Below are positions 8,898-17,475 of a DNA stretch of 22,929 bases, piece by piece. The number at the start of each line of letters is the position of its first letter. Position 1 is the first letter of the stretch. The stretch is from assembly GCA_003427395.1 (NCBI GenBank), contig BFEA01000430.1:1243625-1266553 (forward strand), given 5' to 3'. Made by a program: the position numbers and the translations under genes. The notes below the pieces were generated by a model. It worked only from the letters and a program-made list of their open reading frames with translations, was not told the DNA's origin and ran no database searches. Source of the DNA: Chara braunii. Lineage: Eukaryota; Streptophyta; Charophyceae; Charales; Characeae.

Positions 8898-9635
8898 GGG
8901 GAGATGACGGACCGGACTGGAGGGGGCCAGAAGAGGTCCGCGTGAGCGGAGGGCGTAGGGGGAAGTCCACGGTAGAAAGCGGCGAACGGCGCTAGCAAGG
9001 CTAGCACGGGCGTCGTCAAAGGGGGAGGGATGGTTTGGGTCCAGGGTGCCCGAAGAGGACGGGGAAGTAGGAGGGTTTTGAGGAACCCTAAACCCTACAA
9101 AAACCCTAAGAAAACCCTAACCGAGGTTTAAGTGGCTAGGGTAGGGTACCGATGACCTAATCAAGAAAGTAAAATAGCAAGCATTGGGGGGGGGGGGGTA
9201 AATAGCCAGCACGGCACCTCTTCAACACGAGTGTGCCGTGCTACAGAGCCATGGACACACTGTGGCGAGTGTGTTATGAGGCTGCTTACGCACCCGCATG
9301 GCTCGGCAGGTGCCTGGTTTCAAACCCCAGCGGCAGCAGAAACTCCCGGATCTTGATAAGATAAATCCGGGAGCGGGGCGGGGTGGGGCAGCGGGGCAGC
9401 GTATGGCGTGCGCGCGCGTGCGGCGGCCTCGGCCTTGGCGCTTGGGCGCACGCGCTCGTCGTGGTGCCTCTCTTTTTCGCCACGTGGCACCTCCTGCACG
9501 CGCCGCTTTTCCCCTGCGTTTTCACTGAAAACGCACGAAAACTGCGAAAAAACCCGATGTCGGATATTGCTGTTTTCCTCAGCTGTATGCCTGCACAGCT
9601 GTACGGGGTGGTGGGTGGGAGCGGGGAACGTTCCC
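8898..9635 (-). other. 5' leader of the chromovirus
   Basis: Untranslated leader between the PBS and the gag ATG. Seen here: a hairpin with 9-bp perfect stem at 9343-9351 / 9365-9373; a hairpin with 8-bp stem and 3-nt loop at 9516-9534; a G13 run near 9186-9198; and a cluster of CCCTAA motifs at about 9083-9120. Such leaders normally carry dimerisation and packaging signals; that role is inference. Open frames in it are GC-rich shadows. Confidence 0.75.
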
Positions 9636-9647
9636 GCTCCGATGCCA
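9636..9647 (-). promoter_or_regulatory. Primer-binding site, tRNA-iMet-like
   Basis: On the minus strand, one base after the 5' LTR, the sequence is TGGCATCGGAGC. The plant initiator-tRNA-Met complement is TGGTATCAGAGC, so 10 of 12 match; both mismatches are transitions. Position and match together support a PBS. Half of it is buried in a near-perfect palindrome at 9618-9640. Confidence 0.85.
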
Positions 9648-9648
9648 A

Positions 9649-9961
9649 TGTAGCGTACCCACCAGGTGTGGTGCTCCGCTAATAACAGAGATGGATATGG
9701 AGGAAGAAGGGGGGGGAGCGAGATGGCACAACGCAGCTCCCCACGCAAGACTCCAACGCACGTACTCCAAAATGTGCAAGTGAAGAATGCGCATGAAAAC
9801 AGACAATGGCTGGGGTATACCCCAGCGGACTGACGGGACTGGACTGGACTGGCTGGTACCGACAGAGGTACCGGCCTGGACTGGCCTACCCCGAATACAA
9901 CACAGGCCTGTGAGAACAGGCCAAGGGGCTGGTCTCACAGGCCAACCCGAGGTCCGCTACA
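9649..9961 (-). repeat. 5' LTR of the chromovirus
   Basis: Promoter-bearing LTR in the element's orientation, 313 bp. It carries the 16-bp palindrome at 9810-9825, whose GTATAC centre is the only TATA-like motif I see, and the 11-bp inverted repeat near its right edge. Its outer end reads TGTAGCGTAC instead of TGTAGCGGAC, so one terminal repeat has a mismatch. Open frames encoding the MRPAPWPVL peptide are antisense-independent shadows of this LTR. Confidence 0.96.
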
Positions 9962-10047
9962 ATGGCCAAAAAAAACGAAAAAAAACTCGCGATTACGGAG
10001 CTTTCAATGAGAAAGTCAAACGTAGTGAGGAGCTAAATCTGTGAAGT

Positions 10048-10051
<4 letters not shown>

Positions 10052-10121
<70 letters not shown>
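10052..10121. repeat. (GA)n microsatellite
   Basis: About 35 uninterrupted GA units. Together with 485-550 it brackets the LTR insertion. Confidence 0.97.
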
Positions 10122-10125
<4 letters not shown>

Positions 10126-10207
10126 CATACGAACACAGACACACAACATCTGGAAAGAAAAAATGAAAAAAAATGGACGCACTGAGAGGCTTAAAGAAAC
10201 GCGTGGG

Positions 10208-10289
10208 CCTCCGCATCCCTCCTTTCCCTTCATCCCCTCCGCATCCCTCCTTTCCCTTCATCACCTCCACATCCCTCCTTCCCCTCTCG
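10208..10289. repeat. 28-bp pyrimidine-rich tandem repeat, three copies
   Basis: Units start at 10208, 10236 and 10264 with CCTCCGCATCCCTCCTT. The first two differ only in the last base; the third is diverged and shorter. Simple expansion in C/T-rich DNA. Confidence 0.85.
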
Positions 10290-10581
10290 CCATTTCTTTG
10301 TTCCTCTCCATCTCTCTCTCTCTCTCTCTGTCTTTATCTTTTTCTTTTTTTCCCTCTCTCTTTGTCTGTCTTTGCCTCTCCTCGCCCTTTCTCCTCCTTT
10401 TTTTTTTGTGATTTTTCAATCGGTCACTTTTTTAATTCGTCGATTAAGCTCAGAATTCGTAGCCAGTTTTAGGCTATTCTTTATTACCCTGTGGTTCGTT
10501 GTTTTTTTTTTTTTTTTTTAAGTCCGTCTGAGTTTATGCGAGTGGCCTGTGTGAGGTTGCCTACAACATTTGTTATTTCTA

Positions 10582-10623
10582 CGGGCATAGCCCGCACCGC
10601 CCGCACCACGGGCGCTTAGCTAG
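10582..10623 (+). mobile_element. Probable Helitron 3' terminus
   Basis: Two adjacent perfect hairpins, CGGGC-ATA-GCCCG (10582-10594) and CGCCCG-CACCA-CGGGCG (10598-10614), are followed five bases later by CTAG (10620-10623) and then T. A GC hairpin just before CTRR, inserted before T, is the Helitron 3' signature. No RepHel gene and no defined 5' TC end are visible, so this would be a non-autonomous copy or an end only. The left end may lie beyond the nested LTR element or outside the window. Confidence 0.5.
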
Positions 10624-10753
10624 TCATCTATTATGATCAATGATGGGTACTCAGGCCCTACAACCTATCCAATCTCAAAAAACATTCCATAATGGGCAAG
10701 GCCAAATGACCTCTTCAGGTCACTGAGGTTCAACTTAAGAATCAGAAAAATAC

Positions 10754-11103
10754 TTTTTTTTTTTTTTTTTTGAAAGTTGAAACATTGCATTCAAAAGTAA
10801 TAACCATGGGAGGGCGGGGACCTCACAATTCAACCCGGAGTAACCCAATGCTGAAAACCGGGTTCAGCATCCCTGTCTCTCAGTAGGCGAAAAAGCAACT
10901 CTCCAAATGTACCATGAAGCTCATGAAAATGGTTGCAGTCTTACTGTGGTCAAAACGACCCTTATTCTCCTAAAAAAAGAGGCTACCTCTTAAGCAGGCC
11001 TAACACGGGCCATTACAGTAGCGAGCCTACAATGGCTCCTAAGTGTCAGTCAGGGATTACAACAGAGCTCCATGTTTTATACTTTGTCTACACCTTGCTC
11101 ATC
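10754..11103 (-). other. LINE 3' UTR and poly(A) tail
   Basis: About 330 bp of non-coding sequence after the ORF2 stop, ending in A18 on the minus strand. No terminator-like hairpin is obvious. Confidence 0.75.
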
Positions 11104-12549
11104 CTAGTCATGAGTATCCGATAGCCAGGAGCAGATGGAAAGTCTCCCTTCCTGGTTCATCGAAGCTAACTTTTTGCCTTTAACCCAGGTTTTCAGGAAC
11201 CAGACAAAATGTTTTCTGTTCCAATCAGCTTTGATGACCTGGCGAAGCTTGTTCCGGATCTGATGTTGCTGCTTGTGTATTGTATGTCCTTCACCCTTGA
11301 ACACCTTGGCATTCCTGGCAGCCCGAATAGTGTCCATCAGAATACCTCTGCATACCATTGCCACATAGCCCAGATCTGCATTGTAGTTCAGGCCTTGTGG
11401 GAGAATAGCAGTGATCATCCAAGCATCAGACCACTCCAGTGAACAATTTGTGAAACTATTCCAGTGTCTCTTCCACCATGTCATAAGTTCGTCAACCAGC
11501 GGGCAACATAGCCAGAGGTGGACCATGTTTCCCAGCCCAGTTGCAGCGCAAGCAGGTCGTGGGGATTTCCATTCCCTTGGATGCCAGCCACGTTGCCATA
11601 GCTGTCACCAGCAGGGATTGGAGCCACATTATTCCTGCATGTTTCTGCACTGGCATTTTGATCAGGCCCTTCCATAGCTTATGGAAACCCTAGGGGGTTA
11701 CCCCTTGAAGCTGATGTGTCGTGCTCTCTTCATGGCCAACATAGTGGGGATCTTCATCCGCTTGGCTTGTTGAATTTGCAGTCCCACTTTTGAGCGATAG
11801 TGTAACAAAGGTACCTCCTGTATCCGGCCATCCTCCCTATCGTCCACCTTCCAACCCAACAAAAGTGGCTCCACTTTGTATGTGTCTGCATCTCTACCCA
11901 GTGTGGCCACCATTTTACCTTGTTTAGAGAGCTGGGTATGGACTCTGACTTCCGACAGGAATCTGGTATCCTCAACCCTACGCTCTTCAGCTTCCAGTCT
12001 CAGTTGGCCTGTAGATAATGTAGAGAGCGGCAACCGCCAAATCTGTACCATCTTCCCAGATGGTATCGCCCGCCCTACTATCCTCAGAATCTGATTTGGC
12101 CTTTCGCTATACCTTAATCAAGTTCCCTGCGCATTTTCCTGATCCTCATGCAACATCTGTGTCTCCGTCCTTGGTATGGCCTCCGTCAATTGTTTAAAGT
12201 GGTCCGCTAAATTGTGAAGTCTAGGGAGCTTAGCTCTTAGTTTTGCCAGTTCCATAAAGGAGGATTTCGAAGCATCCCAAACGTCCCTGATTTGAATATC
12301 CCTTTCTTAACCCACGCGTTTCCAAAACAACCTGCCTGCCCAACTGCCCCGAAGGAGGATCCGTCCTGTTGAGCAATGTGCGGGTTGTTGAACAACAGCT
12401 GGTTCAACACCTCCTGCTTGGTGCCCGGAGGGGCCCAGCTGTTCGGCTTGATTTTGTCCCATGCCTTAAGGATACCCCTCAAGACTTTAGATCTGGGGCG
12501 GCAGCTACTGTAAGAGGGCATGAGCATGCAAAGCCATACTTTAGAGTGG
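11104..12549 (-). pseudogene. LINE ORF2 C-terminal region with zf-RVT, broken
   Basis: Downstream of the second LTR insertion the LINE ORF2 continues in pieces. 12549-12237 encodes a segment starting KVWLCMLMPSYSS and ending in a stop. 12051-11698 encodes 117 residues of Arg/Glu-rich linker. Then comes a zinc-binding segment with CLRC near 11560 and, after a 1-nt frameshift near 11535, MVHLWLCCP, matching the zf-RVT pattern (C-x2-C, H-L, C). Finally 11526-11104 encodes the usual C-terminal tail with RAARNAKVFKGEG. Several stops and shifts separate these, so it is not translatable as one protein. Confidence 0.8.
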
Positions 12550-12860
12550 TGTAGCGGACCCACCAGGTGTGGTGCTCCGCTAGTGACGGAGATGGAGATG
12601 GAGGAACAAGGGGGAGCAAGATGGCACAACGCAGCTCCCCATGCAAGACTCCAATGCACGTACTCCCAAAATGTGTAAGTGAGGAATGAGACTGAAAACA
12701 GACAATGGCTGGGGTATACCCCAGCGGACTGACGGGACTGGACTGGACTGGCTGGTACCGACAGAGGTACCGGCCTATATTGGCCTACCCCGAATATAAC
12801 ACAGGCCTGTAAGAACAGGCCAAGGGGCTGGTCTCACAGTCCAACCCGAGGTCCGCTACA
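12550..12860 (-). repeat. 3' LTR of the second family copy
   Basis: TG...CA with 10-bp terminal inverted repeats intact. It is followed at 12861-12941 by the family's conserved pre-LTR sequence, including the CGATCCTCGG block that holds the plus-strand primer site. Confidence 0.93.
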
Positions 12861-12942
12861 CGATCCTCGGCCTGTGATGGATCGCCTAGATACAAACATG
12901 CTTCCGCCAAGAAGCGAAACTCTACCAAAGAAAAGAAAACCN

Positions 12943-13207
12943 AGATGGAGGAAGAAGGGGGAGCAAGATGGCACAACGCAGCTCCCCACGCAAGACTCCA
13001 ACGCACGTACTCCCAAAATGTGCAAGTGAGGAATGAGACTGAAAACAGACAATGGCTGGGGTATACCCCAGCGGACGGACGGGACTGGACTGGACTGGCT
13101 GGTACCGACAGAGGTACCGGCCTGGACTGGCCTACCCTGAATATAACACAGGCCTGCGAGAACAGGCCAAGGGGCTGGTCTCACAGGCCAACCCGAGGTC
13201 CGCTACA
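12943..13207 (-). repeat. 5' LTR of the second family copy, truncated at the N
   Basis: It begins mid-LTR at AGATGGAGGAAG immediately after the N and runs to the normal GTCCGCTACA end. The PBS side is absent. Truncation exactly at an N favours an assembly cause. Confidence 0.92.
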
Positions 13208-14595
13208 AGTGGTCTGACAGTTCCCATTCATGGCCTAGAATATACTGGGCCATGAACATCCAGAGTTTTGAACCTTCCTCCATCATTGTCTGAACTGGCC
13301 ACTTAGCCAGCAGTGCCATGTTTTGATGGAGGGGGGTCCAAAATTCTCAGACCTCCTTTCTTCCGCGGCGTGGCCACCACTTCCCAGGCTACCTTCAAGA
13401 GGAAACCCTGGTCAATGGCAGCGTCCGGCTTCCATAAGTACCTTGCTGCAGCTGAGCGGACCTTATTGTAGGCTTCCTCCCCCAGCAGATGTATCGTCAA
13501 AGGTAACCACAGCAGGGAAAAGGCTGAGGATGACAATACCAAAACCCTTCCAAACAGTGAGAGGTGACTGTGCCGCTCCCAGCTAGCAATTCTGGCGATC
13601 ACGCTGTCCGCAAGAATGTTGTCTTGTACCTTTGAGCAGTCTGAAAGAGATACTTGTATGCCCAAAAAACGGTCCGATGCATTAGTAGGAACCTGGCGAA
13701 GACCCCAGTCCACACAAAGCTCTTGGGAGGGAGGTAGAAAAAATCCAGACTTATCCCAGTTTATAGAGGCTTCCGATAGGACACAGTAGGAGTCTAATAC
13801 ATTATGCAGTTCATGCATACGAGTTCTAGAATTCTCGCAAGCTATTGTTAAGTCATCCGCAATGGCCCCCCCTTTCCACTGAAGGGTTGGGGATAGGCGA
13901 TGGCCCACAATTTCTGGATTGTTCTGAATGTTGTCCAGTAGGGTCTCCAGTTGAAGTACGAATATTAGCGGTGCCAGGGGACACCCTTGTCTCAGGGAAC
14001 GGGTGAGAGGAAATTCCTCTGGCTGTTTCCCATTAACCAGCACCGTTGCAGTGACTCTGGCGTATATAGCCTGCACCCATATTCTAAATTGAGTCCCAAA
14101 TCCCATATTTAAAAGCGAGGTGTTGACAAAGACACATCCAACCTTGTCGTAAGCCTTTTCCATGTCAAGCATGAGCACAGAGACCTCTCTTTTCTCTTGT
14201 CCAATTATTTCTAGTGCCTGTACTGTCGCCAAGATGTTATCAAAGATTGATCTCCCTTTAACAAAGGCCCCTTGTTCCCCTCCCACCAACTTTGGGAGAC
14301 CAGAGGCAAGTCTCAGGGCGAGAACCTTGGCCAGTAACTTATATGACACATTTATGACTGATATGGTGCGCCAGTTCCGTACTTCCCTTTTGTCCCCCTT
14401 ATTGTACAGCAGCGATATCATTCCCTGAACCATGCCTTTCGGCAGAGTGCCTGTTGTCAGTGTGTTATTAAAAATATCGCAGAAAAAATGTCCGAAAGAA
14501 TCCCATGATGAAAGGAAGAAGTCAATTGGGAGGTCATCCGGACCTGGGCACTTTCCCGGTGCCATTTTCCGTGCTGCACTAGTGACCTCCTCCAC
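13208..14595 (-). CDS. LINE ORF2 reverse transcriptase domain
   Basis: Non-LTR RT, which copies LINE RNA at the nicked target. The longest open piece is 14595-13303 (430 codons). Visible in order: MAPGKCPGPDDLP at the N-terminus; motif A LMLDMEKAYDKV (D144); LRQGCPLAPLIFVL; motif C as IADD (D247, D248), where FADD or YADD is usual; then the thumb region to KKGGLRILD. A one-base gain in a C run near 13332 shifts the frame; the other frame continues with MALLAKWPVQTMMEEG and MAQYILGHEW up to 13208, where the LTR element cuts it. Upstream it is in frame with the 15054-14596 segment, interrupted by two TAA codons. A pseudogene in practice. Confidence 0.9.
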
Positions 14596-15383
14596 AGTGA
14601 TGGGTTAGTCCAGGTCACTTCTGATTTGGGGGGATAACCTGTTTATGGAGCGATCCCAAAAATTATGGTACTCTGCTAAATTTGTATTAAAGTTGTCATA
14701 AGGCCTCCTAGTTTATACTATGTCTTTAAAGTATTCCATAGCATATTTGCAGAGATCCTCAGTCTCTACTGCTAGTGGGGCATCTATGGCAAAGGGGTGT
14801 GTCAGTTCCCTCATCCTAGGCTTGGTTGAGGTTTGTATGAGGGACTTAAACGTCTCTTTAGTCATACGATCATAACCCAAAATCCCTCTAACCTTCAGCC
14901 ATTCCAGCCTGTCTGCCTGCTTCCGGATTTCAATTTCTTCCAGTTCTTCCAGAGTCTTTGAGCGTTTTCTAGACCACTCGTATTCCAAAAAAGGATCAGA
15001 ACCCGTGAAAGCCTCTGCTTGTTCAACCGTATTTAACAGTTGTTTTCTTTCCAATTTCGGGCAGAAGCTTTCGTACGGGAGAATTCAATCATAGCTGCAC
15101 GCAGGATCCCTATACCCGCATCTACCCAATGTTCATTGTTTGGGAACAGGTCTTTTGCTAGTTGCCAGTCCTCCATCTGTGTCTTGATCCATTCAGAAAT
15201 ACCTGGATCTTTTAATATTTGGACATTCAATCGAAAATGAGGTTTTTCACGTGCAACTGAGTCCTTGGTCACGACGTCCATGAAAACTGGATGGTGATCT
15301 GAGGCTGAGGCTGCCAACATATCTAACCATACACACCTTTCCCACGGGTAAGGTTGGACACTACCTTCACACCCACCAAGGTA
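14596..15383 (-). pseudogene. LINE ORF2 endonuclease C-terminus and linker, broken
   Basis: The frame open from 15383 encodes VWLDMLAASASDHHPVFMD; SDHHPV is the final conserved motif of APE-type LINE endonucleases, which nick target DNA. It shifts frame near 15045, where a second frame starting ERKQLLNTVEQAEAF continues the linker and carries TAA at 14715-14713 and about 14608. A TGA at 15386-15384 separates it in frame from the upstream ORF. The earlier endonuclease motifs are not clearly visible, suggesting a deletion. Confidence 0.75.
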
Positions 15384-16937
15384 TCAGAGCTGGAGGTGGC
15401 TAGGTGTGCCATTTCCAGCCAGTAGATACTTTTTTTTTTTTTTTTTTTTTTTTTTTGAAACAACCCGATTGGTCGCTAAAGGTGCCAGCCAGTAGATACT
15501 AAGGTCCTCCCATTTGGTTTTATTGTCTGATATATGATTAATATCCAGAAAGGCAATCAGAAAACAGACCTTTCCACCGTTAGATGTTTCAGCCAGGTGT
15601 CGGGCCATCTTGGGTTCTGGCAGTAAACTCACCTCCCCCAAGGATTGCATCACCTGCTGTTTCACCATATTACAGACCATGACCGGTGACGGATTGCTTC
15701 TTAGCAGGATTGTTGGCAGACCCAGCTTTTCATCTCTACCCTTCAAGGTAAGAAATGTGGGAGTTAGACCATCGTGAGAACAAATGATGGGTATGAGGAA
15801 GTCTGTAACCAAACCCTTAGACCTATCGCCCCTCGACAAGGTTTTCATCGGGGCAGATAGGGCTAGGGAATTTCTCGCCGTTTTAGTCGCTTGCATCCTT
15901 CCCTTTTTTTTAGGAGAACTTCTGACGATGTCCTCCTTGCCCAAATTGTTCTCGGACTCCAATAATCTGGCTTGAAACTTCAGGCCCTCGATGCGTGGCC
16001 TTTTGCTAGTGGAGGAAATGCCCGATCCCATAAAGACAGGGGACGACCTCGAGAGGTCTTCACCAGGAGTTGTGAAGGGAAAAGGAGCCCAGGAATTTGC
16101 TTCATCGAAGCATTCCTGGTCTCCCTCTTCCTTGCTTCCTGCTTGTTCCCCCGACCGTTCCGACATGCCACCAATTGGGGAGAAAAACTGTTGATTCTCG
16201 TCCCCCTCTTCATTAAGATTTGGTTTCCCTGCCAGATCCAGGTAGGATAGCTTTTCCTCTAGCCAGGGGACCAGGACCAATTTGTCCTTTGTGTGCAGAG
16301 ATTTAACACTTAATTTATTGGGCTCCTCCTTATCCTCCTCTTCATCCGAGAGAACTGCATTATACATATCATTATTGTGTACAGTACAATTCTGCTTTTT
16401 GTCTGAGAGGATGTGGGCCAACGTGATAACCGCGTCCTCGGAGTCCCCTGTTACATAGGAGGAGCCTTTCTGCTGTTTGTCAACTGAGTGATTTCCCTGC
16501 CCTTTTCCGGACGAGAGCGATAAGGGCGGGGGGGGAGTGGAGCTGGTGCTGGTGCGGAGGGTGGGAGGGAGGGGAAGAGGAGGAGGGCGGGGAAGGGAGT
16601 GCAGGATTCTTGCCAGGGTCTCGTTTGCTTTTCCGGGTGAGGGACGAACCCCCGTTTGGGTGAGGTCCTGTTCCTGCACCTGACCTTCGTCATCTGACTC
16701 TGCTTCACCTCTCTTGGCCTTTTCCTTTGGCGATACCATCACAGTGTCTTCCTTCTCCTGTTCCTCCTGTTTCTCATCCAAGTTCCCTTCCCCCTCTCCT
16801 ACTATCCTAGCCTTTTCCCGAATTGTCTGTTTGGCTATATCCTCATCTGTCGTTTTATCGGACCTATGTCCAATCGGGACCCATTCCCTTCCCTTCTTGG
16901 CTATGAATCCCCCTCGGCGGCGGCCATCTGCGGCCAA
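15384..16937 (-). CDS. LINE-associated ORF, 517 codons, charged protein
   Basis: Starts MAADGRRRGGFIAKKG, then about 330 residues rich in Glu, Lys, Ser and Pro, including acidic DEEEDKEE and Pro-rich blocks. This looks like a disordered region typical of ORF1/ORF2 linkers in large plant LINEs. The last 120 residues (LVTDFLIPIICSHDG onward, NGGKVCFLIAFLDINH, SDNKTKWEDLS) resemble the start of an endonuclease domain, but I cannot confirm catalytic residues. The poly-Lys run near the end is not native: it is the poly(A) tail of a nested insertion (15431-15484). That insertion also changes the frame, so the final residues are artefactual. It could be the N-terminus of ORF2 rather than a separate gene. 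Confidence 0.6.
   Translation of the reverse strand: MAADGRRRGGFIAKKGREWVPIGHRSDKTTDEDIAKQTIREKARIVGEGEGNLDEKQEEQEKEDTVMVSPKEKAKRGEAESDDEGQVQEQDLTQTGVRPSPGKANETLARILHSLPRPPPLPLPPTLRTSTSSTPPPPLSLSSGKGQGNHSVDKQQKGSSYVTGDSEDAVITLAHILSDKKQNCTVHNNDMYNAVLSDEEEDKEEPNKLSVKSLHTKDKLVLVPWLEEKLSYLDLAGKPNLNEEGDENQQFFSPIGGMSERSGEQAGSKEEGDQECFDEANSWAPFPFTTPGEDLSRSSPVFMGSGISSTSKRPRIEGLKFQARLLESENNLGKEDIVRSSPKKKGRMQATKTARNSLALSAPMKTLSRGDRSKGLVTDFLIPIICSHDGLTPTFLTLKGRDEKLGLPTILLRSNPSPVMVCNMVKQQVMQSLGEVSLLPEPKMARHLAETSNGGKVCFLIAFLDINHISDNKTKWEDLSIYWLAPLATNRVVSKKKKKKKKKYLLAGNGTPSHLQL
15431..15484 (-). mobile_element. 54-bp poly(A)-tailed retro-insertion with 16-bp target duplication
   Basis: A T26 run plus 28 bp is flanked by perfect 16-bp direct repeats, CCAGCCAGTAGATACT, at 15415-15430 and 15485-15500. 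Read on the minus strand it is 28 bp ending GGGTTGTTTC followed by A26. This is the footprint of target-primed reverse transcription of a very short, 5'-truncated LINE or SINE. The total gain of 70 bp shifts the host ORF frame. Confidence 0.9.
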
Positions 16938-17475
16938 GTCCGCGGCCGCGGTCTAGGCCGCGACCCCGCGGACGTGTCCGCGCGGCCGCGCGGCCTTTGC
17001 GGCCTCATAGAGGCCAGTGGGGAGGGGGCTTCGGGATTCGGGAAGCGCCATGGGGCAGCGCATCCCCAACCCCACCCCCTCAAGCAAAAAAAAATGAAAA
17101 AAAACTATTTTTTGTGTGGGGGGGGTTGGGTGAGTGAAGGTATTTCGAAAAATAAAATAAACTAAATTACAACGCGTTTTTTTTTTTTTTTTTCGCTGAT
17201 TGATTGGCGGGGNGAAAAANGTTTTTTTTTNTTTTNTTTTNAATTTNTNTTNTCCNCCTTTTNTNTTTTTTTTTTTTAATAATTNTGAAAACGTATCTTT
17301 TTTCAAAAAAAAAAAAATTCGGTTGTAGGGATTAAAAATCCCTACAGCCCCCATTATTTAATTGAGGAAAAATATGGTAAATTCGCGTCCGCGGCGCGGA
17401 CCAGGTCGGTCGCGGACGCGGCCGTATATACGGCCGCCATCCGAGCTGGACCCTGCGGACGCGTCCGCGGGTGTT
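16915..17475. other. Palindromic GC islands around an AT-rich, N-containing segment
   Basis: Two GC-rich islands (about 16915-17000 and 17381-17475) share the dyad CGCGGAC-N-(C/T)GTCCGC. The right one contains a perfect 20-bp palindrome at 17418-17437, a perfect 14-bp one at 17455-17468 and a 10-bp inverted repeat at 17384-17393 / 17411-17420. Between them lie homopolymers, many Ns (17213-17284) and a 10-bp stem hairpin, TGTAGGGATT, at 17324-17346. It separates ORF1 from the next LINE ORF and may be a small foldback insertion. Base calls here are poor. Confidence 0.65.

Larger units (their letters stand above)
631..9961 (-). mobile_element. Full-length Ty3/gypsy chromovirus LTR retrotransposon (9,331 bp)
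   Basis: Seen directly: two 313-bp LTRs (631-943 and 9649-9961), each beginning TG and ending CA. The left LTR has 10-bp terminal inverted repeats, TGTAGCGGAC and GTCCGCTACA. The element is flanked by a perfect 5-bp target duplication, ATGGC, at 626-630 and 9962-9966. Coding runs right to left: LTR, PBS (9636-9647), leader, gag, protease, RT, RNase H, integrase, chromodomain, 3' region, LTR. The order RT-RNase H-integrase defines Ty3/gypsy, and the C-terminal chromodomain defines the chromovirus branch. The LTRs differ at 8 of 313 positions, seven of them transitions, so the insertion is fairly young. It is not autonomous as read: gag has two early TAG codons, and pol has TAA, TAA and TGA stops, a frameshift and a duplicated integrase segment. 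Confidence 0.96.
9962..10753. other. Intergenic flank between LTR element and LINE
   Basis: No gene. It starts with the second ATGGC copy, continues the interrupted target repeat, then holds the (GA)n tract, a 28-bp C/T-rich tandem repeat, several poly(T) runs (notably 10502-10519) and the probable Helitron terminus ending at 10623. From 10624 to 10753 I see nothing further. Confidence 0.7.
12550..13207 (-). mobile_element. Second copy of the same LTR family, interior missing
   Basis: Two LTRs of the 631-9961 family in the same orientation, 12550-12860 (complete, 311 bp) and 12943-13207 (first about 45 bp missing), separated by 81 bp of internal sequence that matches 944-1024 and a single N at 12942. 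The pair is flanked by a perfect 5-bp target duplication, AGTGG (12545-12549 and 13208-13212), showing it entered as a full element. The LTRs differ at 12 of 265 compared positions (about 4.5%). The missing interior is either an assembly collapse at the N or a real deletion. It interrupts the LINE ORF2. Confidence 0.92.

Noticed and set aside
9270-9340. B-box-like GGTTTCAAACCCC as a tRNA or SINE
   Set aside because: No paired A box at good spacing and no tRNA fold; it lies in the retroelement leader.
9579-9938. Repeated open frame encoding a MRPAPWPVLTGLC peptide (also at 612-920 and 12834-13184)
   Set aside because: It lies wholly in the LTR at each place and recurs only because the LTR does; no start context or domain supports translation.
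10016-10270. Open frames with Ser-Leu repeats
   Set aside because: Translation of GA/CT microsatellites.
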